Shown: piece after piece, positions 46,516 through 58,772 of the stretch
Layout of the letters: each line of letters begins with the position of its first letter
Position numbering within the stretch: position 1 is the first letter of the stretch
NCBI GenBank assembly: GCA_036346375.1
Contig: CM070501.1
Coordinates: forward strand, 31,206,539 to 31,270,538
Length of the DNA stretch: 64,000 nucleotides
Direction of reading: 5' to 3'
Source: Guadua angustifolia
Lineage: Eukaryota > Streptophyta > Magnoliopsida > Poales > Poaceae
The notes under the pieces: model-generated
Database searches by the model: none
Told to the model about the DNA's origin: nothing
The model's input: the letters and a program-made list of their open reading frames with translations, nothing else
Position numbers and translations under genes: made by a program

Positions 46516-47411
46516 TGTCAGCGTACTCTGCGCTAGGGTACCCTCTCCGCCGCACAAAAGCAATCAACACGGCGGTCAACCTGACAAACCCACGTGGCAC
46601 CCAATGAGCGGTGTGGGCGAGACTCGCCGCCTGCCCAGAAAGGGCAGGGCACGCACGCTTCGCCGGCAGAAGCCCACGGCGCCCGGCGCAGGTGGTGGAC
46701 GAGCACGCTCGCCGCCCGGCCAGTAAGTCCACGCGCGTTCGGCGCAGTAGGTGGGCAAGCACGCCGCGCTCGCCAAGAAGACAAAAAGGTGGTGCGAGAT
46801 GGCTTCACCGAAGGCTCCTTCCTTGTCGCACTGCTCAAGCGACAGGATAGCGTGTCGATCCGCAACCGCAAGGATTTTCGCTACAAGCCCATTCCTCGAC
46901 GCCTCACCAACCTCGTCAAGAAGGGGTCACATCCCGGCGGATCAGCGGCTATGCGTCGGCATTTAATGAGGCCGAGGAACGAGACAAAGACGAATAGGTA
47001 ATAAATGTATGAAGATAAGCATGATGGCCCTCCTTTTTACCTACTCCAATTAGCCTGGCCTATATAAGGGCCTCCGGTTGCATGAAAAAAGGGGGGCGGT
47101 CGAGTAGTGTTGCATCTGAGCAAGCAAGAGCTCCGCAGCATAGACTAAGAGAGAACTTGTAACCTGAGAACTTGGTACTAGTTTTGCACACTCTCGAAAC
47201 AATCTAGCAGGAAGTAAGGCTATTACCCAAGGCAAAAAAGGGGGCCTGAACCTGGGTAAAATCCGTGTGTCATCCCTAGTTCATAGGCGCCGGGATCCCT
47301 CGTGTAGGAGTCTCTAGGGTTTTCACCCTCTAGGTTTAGCCAGCCACGAAGACGCCCTCCTTCCGAACCAAACCCGGCTCAGATTCTGGCCTGTCAGCGA
47401 ATACGCCGACA
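46516..47411 (+). repeat. 5' LTR of the interior-less element
   Basis: Direct copy of 47599-48460, with differences concentrated in the GC-rich U3 part (46600-46990). The region from 47010 to 47340 is almost identical in both LTRs. Confidence 0.85.
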
Positions 47412-47598
47412 GGCGCCGCCAAGACCGACGGTTCATGAAGAGACAGATCGCGTCGCCTCGGGTCCCGAGAAAATCTGCAGACACGCTGGGAATCGAGGCG
47501 GTCGATCCTCGTGAGTGGTGGCCCCACCCAGAGCCCGCTAAGCATTTAATAAAGGTTCTAAAGTAAGCTTTAGTGCGCGCTCTGGCGGGCCCGGCTAC

Positions 47599-48460
47599 TG
47601 TCACAGATTGCATTGGGTACCCTCTCCGCCGCACAAAACAAATAACACGGCGGTCAACCCGACAAACCCACGTGGCACCCACGAGCAGTGGGCGCCGCCG
47701 CTTCCGCCCGGCGCCACGCGGCGGTAGCAGATGGGCGAAACGCACGCTCGCCGCCGGCCAGAAGCTCCACGCGGCGCCGGCGAAGTAGGTGGGCGAGCAC
47801 GCCTCGCCGCCCGCCGCCGAAGACAAAGGTGGTGCGAGGTGGCTTCACCTCGAGGCTCCTTCCTTGTTGTCTGCTCAGGCGACAGGATAGCGTGTCGATC
47901 TGGCTAACCGCAAGGATTTCGCTACAAGCCTATTCCTCCGACGCCTCACCAACCCGTCAAGAAGGGGTCACATCCCGGCGGACAGTGAAGCCATGCGTCG
48001 GCATTTAATGAGGCTGGAGGAACGGTACAGCACGGGAAGGGGTAATAAATGTATGAAGATAAGCATGATGGCCCTCCTTTTTACCTACTCCCATTAGCCT
48101 GGCCTATATAAGGGCCTCCGGTTGCATGAAAAAAGGGGGGCGGTCGAGTAGTGTTGCATCCGAGCAAGCAAGAGCTCCGCAGCATAGACTAAGAGAGAAC
48201 TTGTAACCTGAGAACTTGGTACTAGTTTTGCACACTCTCGAAACAATCTAGCAGGAAGTAAGGCTATTACCCAAGGCAAAAAAGGGGGCCTGAACCTGGG
48301 TAAAATCCGTGTGTCATCCCTAGTTCATAGGCGCCGGGATCTCTCGTGTGGGAGTCTCTAGGGTTTTCACCCTTTAGGTTTAGCCAGCCGCGAAGACGCC
48401 TTCCTTCCAAACCAAACCCGGTCTGTAGATTCCGGACCTGTCAGGCGGAATACGCCGACA
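47599..48460 (+). repeat. 3' LTR of the interior-less element
   Basis: It starts TGTCACAGATTG and ends CGGAATACGCCGACA, followed by the target duplication CCAGT. The TATA box is at 48105-48111. Confidence 0.85.
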
Positions 48461-48552
48461 CCAGTAGGCGAGCTCAATCAAACATGGATCATACGCACTG
48501 TTTCGAGGCAAAACTGAACTACACAAAACCACATAACCAACTTGTATGTTAA

Positions 48553-49823
48553 TTAATCTGACAGCATGTGAAGCAACATGTCGCTCCAGGCATCGACCGG
48601 CCCGGGCAGGCACCAGTGGATGCAGTCGTTGTACAGCACCCGCTTCTCGTCCGGCCAGTGCCCGTACCGGCTGGGGTGCCCGTCCGGCCGCAGCAGCATC
48701 GCGCCCGTGGGATCCATGAGCACCATGTCCACCGCCGTCGCCTGCGCGACCAGCTCAGCCTCCCTGAACTCCTCCACCTGCGCCGTGTAGAAGTCAAGCT
48801 CCAGCCCGCTCATCGCCGTCTCATTGCCCCGGTACGGCCTCGTCCGCCGGCAGTCCCCGCCCTTGTCCCACGGCCCGCCCTCGAAATGCGACATCGGCGA
48901 CAGCGTCCGCACGATGACTTTCCCCTTGAAACCAAGTTTGTTGATCGCCCCGAGCGCCGTCCGGAACGCCATCCGGTGGGAGTACTGCAGCGTGAGGTCG
49001 CTCGTGATGTTGAGCGCGACGTAGCTGCCGCCGATGAGCTGCCCCCGCTCGTAGAACATGGACGGACGCGTGAACCAGTTGGCCGCGGAGAGGATCACGT
49101 AGTCGAACCTGGCCACGCCGGAGAACCACTTGACGTCGGGCTCGTCGAGGTAGAGCTTGAACACGCCGGGGCTCTCGGTCGACTCCTCCGCCCTCACCAG
49201 GAATGGAGACCAGAAAATGTATACGGTGAAGTTGTAGCCCTCGTAGTAAAGAATCTTGTTCGGGTCCGTCTTCCCGGTCACCGACTGGTCCTTCGGCGAC
49301 TTCACCTGCCACCACCATGCGTCGTGCGTACACAAGTGACATCTTACGAACTAACCACACACCGAGCCTTCCATGCAAAAGATGCAAGTCATACGTGCAT
49401 GCGTACCTTAGACAAGAGGCAGAGGAGAGACTGCATGTGGTTCCTGGCGAGAGAGTCTCCAACGAACGCGAGCGTCTTGTTCCCGACGACTCGGAGGAAC
49501 TTGTCCGTGTCGAACCGCGGGAGGTCGCACCCGGCCGGCTTCCACCGCCACTTGAGGAACTCCAGGTCCGGCCGGCCATACATCATGCAGTTCTGGTGCT
49601 CTTGGATGTAGGAGCATGTCGCGTTGGTGTACTGCGGTGAGTCCGCGTCCGGCACCCACTCGCCCCGGAAGATGTCGCACTTGGGGCTCGGCGAGTAGTA
49701 GGACTTGTAGTAGGGGAGATCGGAGTACCTCAGGTAGGACACGTTGGTGAAGCAGGAGAGGATGACGAGCGCCGAGAGGAAGACGGCGGCGGGGCCGAAG
49801 AGGAGCTTGATGAACAGAACCAT
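48553..49823 (-). CDS. TBL/AXY4-like polysaccharide O-acetyltransferase, copy 2 (389 aa)
   Basis: Two exons, 49407-49823 (139 codons) and 48553-49305 (250 codons plus stop), with a 101-bp phase-0 intron. The protein starts with a short basic tail and a membrane anchor (about residues 8-26), so it is a type II Golgi protein. The TBL domain begins at KCDIFRGEWVPDADSP (48). The GDS motif is at 122-124 in FVGDSLARNHM and DCIH of the DxxH motif at 366-369, with RPDGHPSRYGHWPDEKR before it. Both catalytic motifs are intact and the length fits the family. Members O-acetylate xyloglucan or other wall polysaccharides; I infer an AXY4/TBL27-like role, substrate unproven. It lies about 15 kb from its paralogue, same strand and same intron position, so a local duplication is likely. 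A mini-LTR element ends 88 bp beyond its stop. Confidence 0.92.
49306..49406 (-). other. Intron of TBL copy 2
   Basis: The minus strand has donor GTACGC after CTAAG and acceptor GGTGGCAG before GTGAAGTCG. The position equals that of the copy 1 intron. Confidence 0.88.
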
Positions 49824-50303
49824 GTCTGCTTCGAGCTGCAGTAATACTCCGACGAGTGTGAAGTTAGTGTCATTTGGGCTTGTTTAATACTGAGTCAGAA
49901 CTAAGAAGGGTCTTTGTTGGATGATTCAACACTGGTCTGGAGGCTGGAGGTCACAAAGAATTGATTAATTTCAGTACTTGCAAATGGAGGTGCGAGGAAA
50001 CCTTCAGATTCATCACATGCCATAGAGTTGGACGCCTTGGTTTTTAAGCTCTCATCCTGTCGATACCACAGACTAGGACACTAATCCTATTTTCTAAAGC
50101 AGAAAATACAAGCTGGTGTCGGCGCCATTAATGTCCTAACAAAAGCTCCAGAGCTTTGAAATTCGGTACGAGAGTTCAACGATGTGCTGCTTACTAGAGT
50201 TCTAGAAGAGGCCATGTTAAATTCTGGGAAGATGCATGTTTCGCGTAGACCAGAGATCGATTAGTCCGAGTCAGAATTCAGAACCTAGGAATTCTGGCTA
50301 AGG

Positions 50304-50335
<32 letters not shown>

Positions 50336-50858
50336 AGAGATCAACGTTTACTTGCCAAGAAAAATTGAGGCGATCGACGTTTACTATAAACGGTGCTTGT
50401 TTAGTATACCGAGGAGTTGAACTTCGCAATGGAGGAGCAGCGTTTGCTGTGTAGACTTGAAATCTACTCTGAGAAACGTTAATTTTAGTCTCTTCGAGGA
50501 ATCCAAGTTCAACTATCCAGGCTGCAGTGCTGCACCGTAGGATTTCCCACATGATCCGTATTCAGTAATTAGTTTTAAGATAGCACGTACCTTAAACGCA
50601 CAGTAGCTTTAATACAGTACGTACGATCAAGATTCGACGCTCAGGGCGGATGAACTGGGACGAGATTTTGGACGCTTACAACTGCTCGTGACACGTGAAA
50701 TTTCTCAACCAGTTTCAAGCTCAGCTATCTGAACTTCGATGAAGGTTGATGGGATATCGCCCGGTAAGCGCCAAACAGACTGTTGGTGCCTTCAAAGCAC
50801 AGGATCCACACGCATCCTTGTGCAAACTGATTATTACTGACGCGTCGAGCATAACTAA
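49824..50858 (-). promoter_or_regulatory. Upstream region of TBL copy 2
   Basis: This is non-coding sequence that should hold the leader and promoter. A (TG)n run of about 13 units lies at 50311-50336. I see no decisive core motifs. Confidence 0.35.
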
Positions 50859-51074
50859 GGGTGTGTTTAGCAGGATTCAGCTTCTCCAGATTCGTGAATC
50901 TAATTCTAACTTCACCAGATTCGTGAAGCTGAAGCTGTGAGTATATTAAAAATATTTAGTTAGATCATCTTATTTATATTTTAGACAAAAATATAAACTT
51001 AATTCACTTTATTTTAGCCTACAAATTTCAGATTTCAGAAGAAGCTGAAATCTAGAACTCTACCAAACAGACTC
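50859..51074. mobile_element. Tourist-like MITE (216 bp)
   Basis: The ends GGGTGTGTTTAGCAG and CTCTACCAAACAGACTC (inverted) are flanked by TAA at 50856-50858 and 51075-51077. The subterminal AGATTCGTGAA units repeat. A 3-bp TAA duplication and GTGTTT-type ends fit Tourist (PIF/Harbinger). Confidence 0.75.
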
Positions 51075-51077
51075 TAA

Positions 51078-52394
51078 GCTAGGCCCATCATACCTGGGAA
51101 ACAGATGGGCCGAAGCGTGTGGCCGTAGATTTACACCGAGCTGCCCAAGCAGAATCACCGATAATTCCATGTGAGAAATTTTCCAAGCCAGATGCAGATA
51201 AGGGATTAGGGGCCAACAAATCTCAGGCCGTCCCCACTCCTCTTTCTGAAAAAAAAGGAGAAAGAAATTAGCTAGTGACCATTGTCTTGAGTTTTCGTAT
51301 ATGGGATTTGACATAGACGACGATCAACGATCGTGAAAAGTTAATTACAAGCAGAAGATTTTACAGTGAAGTGTCAGCTGATCCTGTCCGGGTAGCTATA
51401 GAGGGCATAGAACTTCAATTAATTGCTTCGGACGATACGGGAACACCGGTCCCGTTGGTTGAAACGGTGCTCCAAGAAGGCAACCAAGTAAGCAACCTGA
51501 TGTGGTCACGACTTCTCCGGGTAGGTGCAGTGTTGTGTTGTATACTCCCCGCCCTCCCTTGTAACATCCTTGGCAAATGACACCCGAAAAGGGAGTTTCT
51601 CCCTCCGTTTCGCTATATCTGTCCACGACTCACTATACATAGGCGGGCGGGCTACAGAAGCCAGAAGACTGAGCCCGGGCCCAGCTCAAATACAAGGAAT
51701 GTTAGACCTACCCAGAAAATGTTGCAGCTAACCAAAAACAAAGTGGCAAGATGTAAACACACGCCAGCACAAAACAACTGGAAGACAATGGAATTGTTGT
51801 TGCAGAATCGATCACGCTTTTTCGGATCGACTTCATCTCTATTTATTCTCAATGAAACTAACGGAATGAACAAACTGGCGCTTCTTAAGCCACGCGACCC
51901 AGGCCATCCTTATCTCCACGATCGTGCGGCGACGTAAGGCCACGAACATGGCACTAAAAAATAAGCTGGGGCGTGTGAACATGCGTCCACCGTAACTACA
52001 TGCAAAACATCCACACAACTAGTGCACTCATGCAGTAATAAAAGTAGTACGTAATGAGGATAATGCAAAGCTAACTAACTTAACTTGGCACAAGCTTTAT
52101 ATGCTAACAAGGAACACTAAATGCAATTCATCGGCTCCATTACTAATACAAAGTGCAACTCCCGATCAAGTAATCAACCTCCATGCAGGCACGCAGACTG
52201 AGTCGAGCTTTATTTTAGTTTAAACTAGCATATGGTTTCTTGATCTTCGAGCCGAAACACTATACATATAGATCAAGGAAACATTAAATGTAAGAAATAC
52301 TTAATGAGAAATCACAATATATATACCCTATTTAATTATATACCACAGCCACTTAACCCTTTCTAAGCACATTTAAGTAGGAGTAAAGTGTCGA
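51078..52394. other. Intergenic region, no gene recognised
   Basis: Short open frames near 51396-51940 overlap on both strands and have no family signature. The right part is AT-rich. Confidence 0.4.
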
Positions 52395-52951
52395 ATATCT
52401 AAATATGAGGTATGAGTATACGCCGGAAATACGAAAGATATACTATATATGGTCCAACAAGTATCTAGAAACCTCGAATATCACGGTCTTGATTCGAGGG
52501 ATAAGAAATACGTGGAGGGGATATCTCTATACTAGGAAGGACTCAGTCACCTTCCCGATTCGAGGAAGTTGACTCGAGTACGTCTGGTATCCAAGGAAGT
52601 TTGGATATGTTGCGAACATCGACACGACGATAGACTCCTCATCAGCTACAATCCATTATTCCAAGCCGACTACGACTCAACTTAAGGCAGGGCTACTCCG
52701 ACTATATAAGGCTGAGGGTAGGTATCCTCAGGGGAGGAGATCCAGAGTTAGACAAACAGAGAAGAAGAATACTTTTAGAGCTTTCACCAGAAGCATAGCA
52801 CCCAGGAGCCGACAGACCGTGCTTCGTCAACTCTAGCCGTAGTTTAGCCATCACCTAAATCCAATCTTCCTTGCAACTAGAGCTAGACACATTGCTCTGT
52901 ATTCCATACATCAAGTTCATACATTATCCGCATAAGACGTATGGTGTTCTT
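52395..52951 (+). repeat. LTR-like fragment with TATA box, same family as 62285-62900
   Basis: A TATA box (CTATATAAGG, 52702-52711) is followed by a leader containing GCCGTAGTTTAGCCATC and CCTAAAT. The 62285-62900 segment has the same motifs in the same order (TATATAAGG, GCCGTAGTCTAGCCATC, CCTAAAT). This looks like part of a Ty3-type LTR, left-adjacent to the Tork-like element. Confidence 0.55.
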
Positions 52952-53395
52952 TGTTGGGTTGATCTCGTGCTGCTCGATCGAGACCGAGCCCGTATAACGT
53001 CAGCATACGATCGGGCGCAATAACCTATTGGTTGCGGCCCTATCACGCGCTATATAAAAGGAGACACAAGGCGGCACACGAACCAACGTTAAATCGTTGC
53101 TCCTGTGCGCATATATCACGAGATTCGATCTAACCCTAGCGCGGTGAAGTGATGGGAAGGCCGTCGCCATCTTCATCCTCTTCTTCCCCTCCGACTGCCA
53201 GGAAGTTCGCGGACGGGAGCAGAAGGGAGTCGCTGCCATCCGGATCGTCTTCTTCAACCTCCCGAAGGCTTCGTCTTCACCATGGCTTCGGGATCAAACG
53301 GGAATGGCAGCAACAACGAAGGTACACACTGAATACCCCTAGATCTAGTGGTTAGAGGTGAAGGGGAAGGTCCTAGACATCCTAGAAATCTATCA
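52952..53395 (+). repeat. 5' LTR of the Tork-like element
   Basis: It contains TATATAAAAGGAG at 53051-53063 and downstream a 68-codon Ser/Arg-rich open frame with ATG at 53152. It ends directly before the primer site TGGTATCAGAGC (53397-53408). Confidence 0.85.
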
Positions 53396-53396
53396 A

Positions 53397-53408
53397 TGGT
53401 ATCAGAGC
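53397..53408 (+). other. Primer-binding site (tRNA-iMet) of the Tork-like element
   Basis: TGGTATCAGAGC lies one base after the 5' LTR. Confidence 0.9.
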
Positions 53409-54540
53409 TGAGTTTTTTACCCAAACCCTAACCCTAGATGAAGAATCACCTTTGGTTTGTGCCCTTCTTGGGCTAGATCAATGCGCAGAAATTAGAAGGA
53501 GAGGAAGAGTCTTTAGCCTCAAATTAGAACCCTAAATCGGGATTTCCCCAAATCCGTAAAACCCTAGAATGGTTTTCCCCAAATCCAGAAGAACCAAATC
53601 ATAAATAAAAAAAAGAAGGGAGACCTGCCTGGCCTCCCGTACTCGTCGTCGACGAGGAAGATGTGTTTCGTCCGCCGCGTCCATGCGCTCCTCTTCGGAT
53701 CCGTGCGCGCGCAGCTTAGGGCGCCGCCATAGGGCCACTCGACGGCACCATGTCCACCCACGGGCGGTCATGCGCACCGGCGAGGGGGCCTGCAACGGCG
53801 CCGCCACTTCCTCGGTTTCCCTCTCCGTCTCTCTTCTTTCTCGTGCTCGTTGGATACGAAGGGAGCGGGAGATGCGGAGGCGAGCGTGCGAATGATTTAG
53901 GGTTTTTGGGGGAATCCGATTTTTCCGGATTTTCATTCCGCGCCGATTGGATCTTGGCCGTCCGATGCAATCCGATGGCGCTGGGTCAAAGCGGCTCGGC
54001 TGGGCTACTTTTGGCCCATCTTGGAAGCGGTTACCGCGAACCAGTTTTTCGTGGCTCGGTGCGGTAGCGAAGAGAAGGGCCGCTAGGCCGTTTGGGCCGA
54101 AATTTCGACCATCAACAGTGGCCGTGAACAATAAAAATTTTGATTTAATTTTTGCTGTGAAGAATAGTTTAAGTGCTAAGTTGAATTCAGGTTCCGCTGC
54201 AAGTTTAAGTTTTGCTGATTTCTGATTAAATTGAAACCAACGTGGATATTTAATTAGAGAAAATAGTAAATGAGATGCTTTATAGTGTTTTCTGCTGAAT
54301 ATTTTAAGATATGGTAATTTTATTTTCTGACCAACGTTGAAAATAATTTTTGCCATGACCATATTAAGTATGATAGAAAGTTTGAATAAAGTTTGCTCTA
54401 TTCTATCTTGCCAACGGTGTTTTAGAAATAAATCGATCTTTATTAAAGTTGAGAGCATGTTTAATTGACCAACGTTAATTTATTCATGCCAAAGTTTATA
54501 TCTTTTAGTTTACTGATTAAATTATTATTTCATTTCTGAA
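53409..54540 (+). other. Leader region of the Tork-like element
   Basis: This is 1.1 kb between primer site and gag without gag similarity. It contains repeated GACCAACGTT units (near 54235, 54330, 54408, 54470). The 308-codon open frame on the opposite strand (53532-54458) has no recognised domain and is not accepted as a gene. Confidence 0.5.
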
Positions 54541-55500
54541 GCTTTTCCAGCTAAGATTGCCAATTCCATAAGTGTCTTTCAAGGGCTTGAGAAGTTGAAC
54601 GGCAACAATTACTCCTCATGGAGAGAGAACCTGAACTTGGCCATGGCTATGGCTGAGATAGATTATGCCCTTCTTCATCCAAAGCTGTGTGCACCGAATC
54701 TGGCGAAATTTGGGACTCGGAAGTGCAAATAATCTTTTGCGAATTGTCGTATAGTATTGAGAAGGAAAAGTGGGACAACTCAAATAGAAAATGCCTCATG
54801 GTGATCAAGGGCACCATTATTGAGTCCATAAGGGGAGCAATCCCATCGTCATGAGATGCTACGATGTCTCAAGAAAATAGAAGCGGTTCACTTTGAATCC
54901 ACAAAGGCCTATCTGAGCACATTAATCAAGAAACTTGTCAATGACAAGTATGATGGATCTGAAATTGCGAATGGACCGAGCATTAAAGAGCATATTCTCA
55001 AGATGACTAACATGGCTCACTCTCTCACGTCCTTTGATATGCCTTTAAAGAATGATTTCATAGTCCATCTTGTACTGGTTTCATTGCCAAAAGAATTTGA
55101 GACTTTTGTTGTAAATTACAACATTAGTGAAGAAAAGTGGTCTATTGAAAAGTGCATTGCTATGTGTGTTCAAGAAGAAGAAAGATTAAAGGCACAAAGG
55201 GTTTGAAGAACTGAACACAGTTAAGCATTCTCGGAAGAAAAAGAATTATTTTCAGATTCGAATAAACCAAATTTCAAGAAAGGTAATTATCAAAAGGGCA
55301 ATTATCGCGAAAAAGGTTCACCAATTTTGAGAAGGGTGAACACTCAAATGGAGGGCAAAGCTCCAATAGAGGACATGGTTCGATGGGATGGGGTCCTAGG
55401 CCTCCACCGAGCACATAGACCCAGACACTGCGGTATTTGCCATCGGAAAGGGCACCGCATGAAAGATTGTGTTCTGTTCCTCAAGTGGCTGAACAAAAGA
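54541..55500 (+). pseudogene. Gag of the Tork-like element, fragmented
   Basis: The segment opens with VFQGLEKLNGNNYSSWREN (about 54573), continues in another frame with LSTLIKKLVNDKYDG and LVSLPKEFETFVVNYN (54856-55206), and ends in a zinc knuckle HCGICHRKGHRMKDC (about 55430-55470). At least two frame changes and a stop near 54732 break it. Confidence 0.8.
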
Positions 55501-57174
55501 GGTAAAGATCAAGTTACATTCATAGATGAATCCTTGTATATAGATTCACCAACTAGTACTTGGTGGATAGATTCGGTGCAACTGTTCATGTTGCTAATTC
55601 TATCTTGAGGATTACATGCGAGGAGGATCCTACAAAGAGGAGAAAGAGGAATTAGAGTGGCGAATGGAGTTGAAGGCGATGTGGAAGCCATTGGAGATCT
55701 TCCTTAGAGTTGGATGGCGGCTTCATACTCCATTTACGCGATGTTCTATTAGTGCCTTCTTTGAGAAGGAATTTGATTTCGATGTCTTGCTTAGATGATG
55801 AGAACATTGATGTCATTTTGGGAACGGAAAGTGTGTAATAAAGTTTAATAATGTTGATGTTGGTCTTGCCATCCGACAAGACAAGCTTTATTTGCTATCC
55901 CATTATGATATTGTGAATGACATAAGTACCTCCTCAAGTGCAAAAGTATGCAATGTTACTACAAAGCGAAAGAGAATAGAAAGTGAATCGTCGTCGAAAT
56001 TATGGCATTGTCGTTTAGGCCATATTTCGAAGGGGAGAATTGAACGATTAATCAAAGAAGAAATTCTTCCTCCCCTAGACTTTTCAGACACAGATCATTG
56101 CATAGATTGTATTAAAGGCAAGTATGTTAAACAAATAAAGAAAGGCGCCAAGCGTCGCACAGGAATCTTAGAAATAATCCACACAGACATTTGTGATCCT
56201 TTTCCTGTAAAGACAGTGGATGGTTTTGATTCATTCATTACATTCACTGATGATTATTCTCGCTATGGCTACATTTATCCTATCAAAGAAAGATAAGAAG
56301 CATTAGAAAAGTTTAAGATCTTTAAAGCTGAAGTAGAGAATCAACATGATTTAAAGATTAAAGTAGTAAGATCAGACCGTGGAGGGGAGTACTACGGTAA
56401 ACACACCCCTTATGGCCAAGTTCTAGGGCCTTTTGCAAGGTACCTGCAGGAAAATGGCATAGTAGCCCAGTATTTATGCCGGGCGAACCTCAGCAAAATG
56501 GAGTAGCTGAAAGACGTAACCGCACATTAATGGACATGGTACGAAGTATGATAAGTTACTCCACTTTACCGATTAGTCTATGGATGGAGGCATTAAAAGC
56601 CGCTGCCTATATTCTTAATCGGGTCCCTAGTAAGTCGGTGTCTAAAACACCATATGAGTTATGGACTGGGAGGAAGCCCACTCTAAATTATTTATATGTG
56701 TGGGGCTGTCCAGCTGAGGCAAAAATATTCAACCCAAACATAGGAAAGTTAGATCCAAAGACAATAAGTTGCCATTTCATTGGCTATCCTGAAAGATCAA
56801 AGGGTTATCGTTTCTACTGTCCAGACAGGCATACCAAGTTTGTACAAACAAGACACGCTGTGTTTATAGAGGATGATATGATCAGGGGGAGCATGGTACT
56901 CCGAGAAATTAGCCTTGATGAGAAGCGGGTTTGTGCCCCAACTCCTATGATTCAAGAGCCTTTCTTCTCGATACCTGTTGTTGTTGCATCACTGAAGTTT
57001 CTGACTGCCGGTGATTCTCCGAGTTCAACGATCGGTGTGCGAGACACTGTTGTGGAGCCCGAGGCCCTATTTGTTGCTAGTGAGGAGCTGTGCGACCTCT
57101 GTGAGAGCGAAGTGAACCCTGCTCAAGAACCACTTAGAAGATCACAGAGAAAGAGGAGATCGGCTATTCGGTGA
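55500..57174 (+). pseudogene. Protease-like, pre-integrase and integrase region of the Tork-like element
   Basis: A protease-like STWWIDS segment lies near 55553. The frame 55892-56296 has the zinc region LWHCRLGHISKGRIERL and CIDCIKGKY, then IIHTDICDPF with the first catalytic Asp. VVRSDRGGEY near 56365 holds the second Asp, and PQQNGVAERRNRTLMDMV in the frame 56476-57174 the catalytic Glu. All three catalytic residues are visible, but the reading frame is interrupted at 56296-56475. Confidence 0.85.
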
Positions 57175-57339
57175 TTATGAAGTTTATATCGGTGAAGACA
57201 TAGAGATAGAGGGTGATCCCACCTCTTATGAGGAAGCGATGAGAAGTCCCAATTCATCGAATTGGCTTGCGCCATGTAAGATGAAATGAGATCCATGAGT
57301 ACAAACAAAGTCAGGGACTTAGAAGAAATTCCTAAAGGA

Positions 57340-57960
57340 GCCAAAACAAGAGATCAGAAATGGGTCTACAAAACCAAACGTGACTCCAAAGGGAATGTTG
57401 AAAGGTTTAAAGCTAGACTTGTGCAAAAAGGCTTCACTCGAGAGAAGGAATAGATTATCTGAAACCTTCTGCTTTGTTTAGACAAAGGATTCTTTTAGAA
57501 TCATTATGGCACTAGTTGCTCATTATGATTTAGAATTACATCGATGGATGTTAAGATGGCATTCCTAAATGGGGATTTATATGAGAATGTGTACATGGCT
57601 CAACCCAAAGGTTTTGTCATGAAAGGAAAAGAAAATATGGGATGTCGATTAAAGAAGTCCATTTATGGATTAAAACAAGCGTCTAGACAAGTGGTACATT
57701 AAGTTTGATGAAACCATAAGAAATTTTGGGTTCAAAGAGAATGAGGAGGACAAGCGCATTTATGCAAAGTTTAGTAGAGGAAGTATATTTTTCTAGTTTT
57801 ATATGTGGATGATATCCTATTAGCAGCGATGATAAAGATCTGCTGCTAGAGACAAAAAAGTTCTTGTCCTCAAAGTTTGATATGAAAGACCTTGGTGAAG
57901 CATCTTATGTATTAGGAATAGAGATACACCGAGATAGAAAAAGAGGGTGCTAGGGCTATC
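57340..57960 (+). pseudogene. Reverse transcriptase of the Tork-like element, heavily frameshifted
   Basis: Pieces in several frames show KWVYKTKRDSKGNVERFKA, MDVKMAFLNGDLYENVYMAQ (with a frame change), IYGLKQAS and LYVDDILLA near 57800. The catalytic YVDD box survives. No open stretch exceeds about 70 codons. Confidence 0.8.
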
Positions 57961-58115
57961 ACGAAGGCATACATAGAGAGTGTTTTGAAAAGATATAGTA
58001 TGCATATGTGTAATGCCACGCTGCTCCAATAGTCAAGGCGATAAATTTGGGAATTTTCGGTGTCCAAAGAATAAGTACGAGATCGATCAAATGAAATCAG
58101 TCCCATACGCTTCAA

Positions 58116-58772
58116 TTGCGGAAGCATAATGTATGCTCAAATATGTACTACATACGACTTAGTATTTACAACCGGATGCTTGACAGATATCGAGTTAATC
58201 CGAGAATTGATCCTTTGGAAAGTCAGAAAAAAGCCTTGCGATATTTGCAAGGGACAAAGAGCCTCATGCTAACATATAGAAAGTCAAGTGCCCTAGAGAT
58301 TGTGGGCTATCAGATCAGATTAGGCGGTGTAAAGACACCTGGAAAGTCCACATCGGGATATGTGTTCACCCTCGTCGGAGGAGCTATATCATGGAAAAGC
58401 TCAAAACAATCGATCGTTACGCGTCGACAATGCACGCTGAGTTTGTGGCGTGTTATGAGGCAACTGAAGCGAGCAATGTGGTTTAAAAAGTTTGTACCCG
58501 GGTTGAGAGTAGTAGATAGCATAGAAAGACCACTCAAATTATACTTTGCGACAATGAGCAGTGATATTTACTCCCACAACAACAAATCAAGTGGTGCTAC
58601 CAAACACATAAAGATTAAGTTTTATGTTGTGAAGGAGAAAATCCAGGATAAAACAATTGAACTTGAGCATATAAGCACAACAGACATGTTAGCGGATCCG
58701 CTCACCAAAGGTCTTTCTCCCAACGTGTTTAAAAAGCACGTAGCCAGTATGGGTTTAAAAGAAGGACTATGA
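58116..58772 (+). pseudogene. RNase H of the Tork-like element
   Basis: A 218-codon open frame has ALRYLQGTKSLMLTYRKS, GKSTSGYVFTLVGGAISWKS, KHIKIKFYVVKEKI and TTDMLADPLTKGL, in the copia RNase H order. It ends at a natural stop shortly before the polypurine tract. The first part (58116-58190) and the catalytic region around 58430-58560 look damaged. Confidence 0.85.

Larger units (their letters stand above)
46511..48465 (+). mobile_element. Near-interior-less LTR retroelement (TRIM/SMART-like architecture)
   Basis: Two direct LTRs, 46516-47411 (896 bp) and 47599-48460 (862 bp), both begin TGTCA and end TACGCCGACA. They enclose only 187 bp. The whole is flanked by a perfect 5-bp duplication CCAGT (46511-46515 and 48461-48465). 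Each LTR has a TATA box (TATATAAGGGCCTCC at 47061 and 48105) followed by a leader with AACTTGTAACCTGAGAACTTGG. The interior starts GGCGCCGCCAAG, resembling TGGCGCC-type primer sites of grass Ty3 elements. No protein is encoded, so it must be mobilised in trans. Confidence 0.85.

Noticed and set aside
46594..47001. Open frames in the LTRs at 46594-47001 and 47323-47826
   Set aside because: They fall in the U3 region of LTRs, differ between the two LTR copies and have no recognisable domain.
53532..54458. 308-codon minus-strand open frame
   Set aside because: It lies in the leader of the Tork-like element in antisense, has no recognised motif and spans AT-rich and GC-rich halves of different character.
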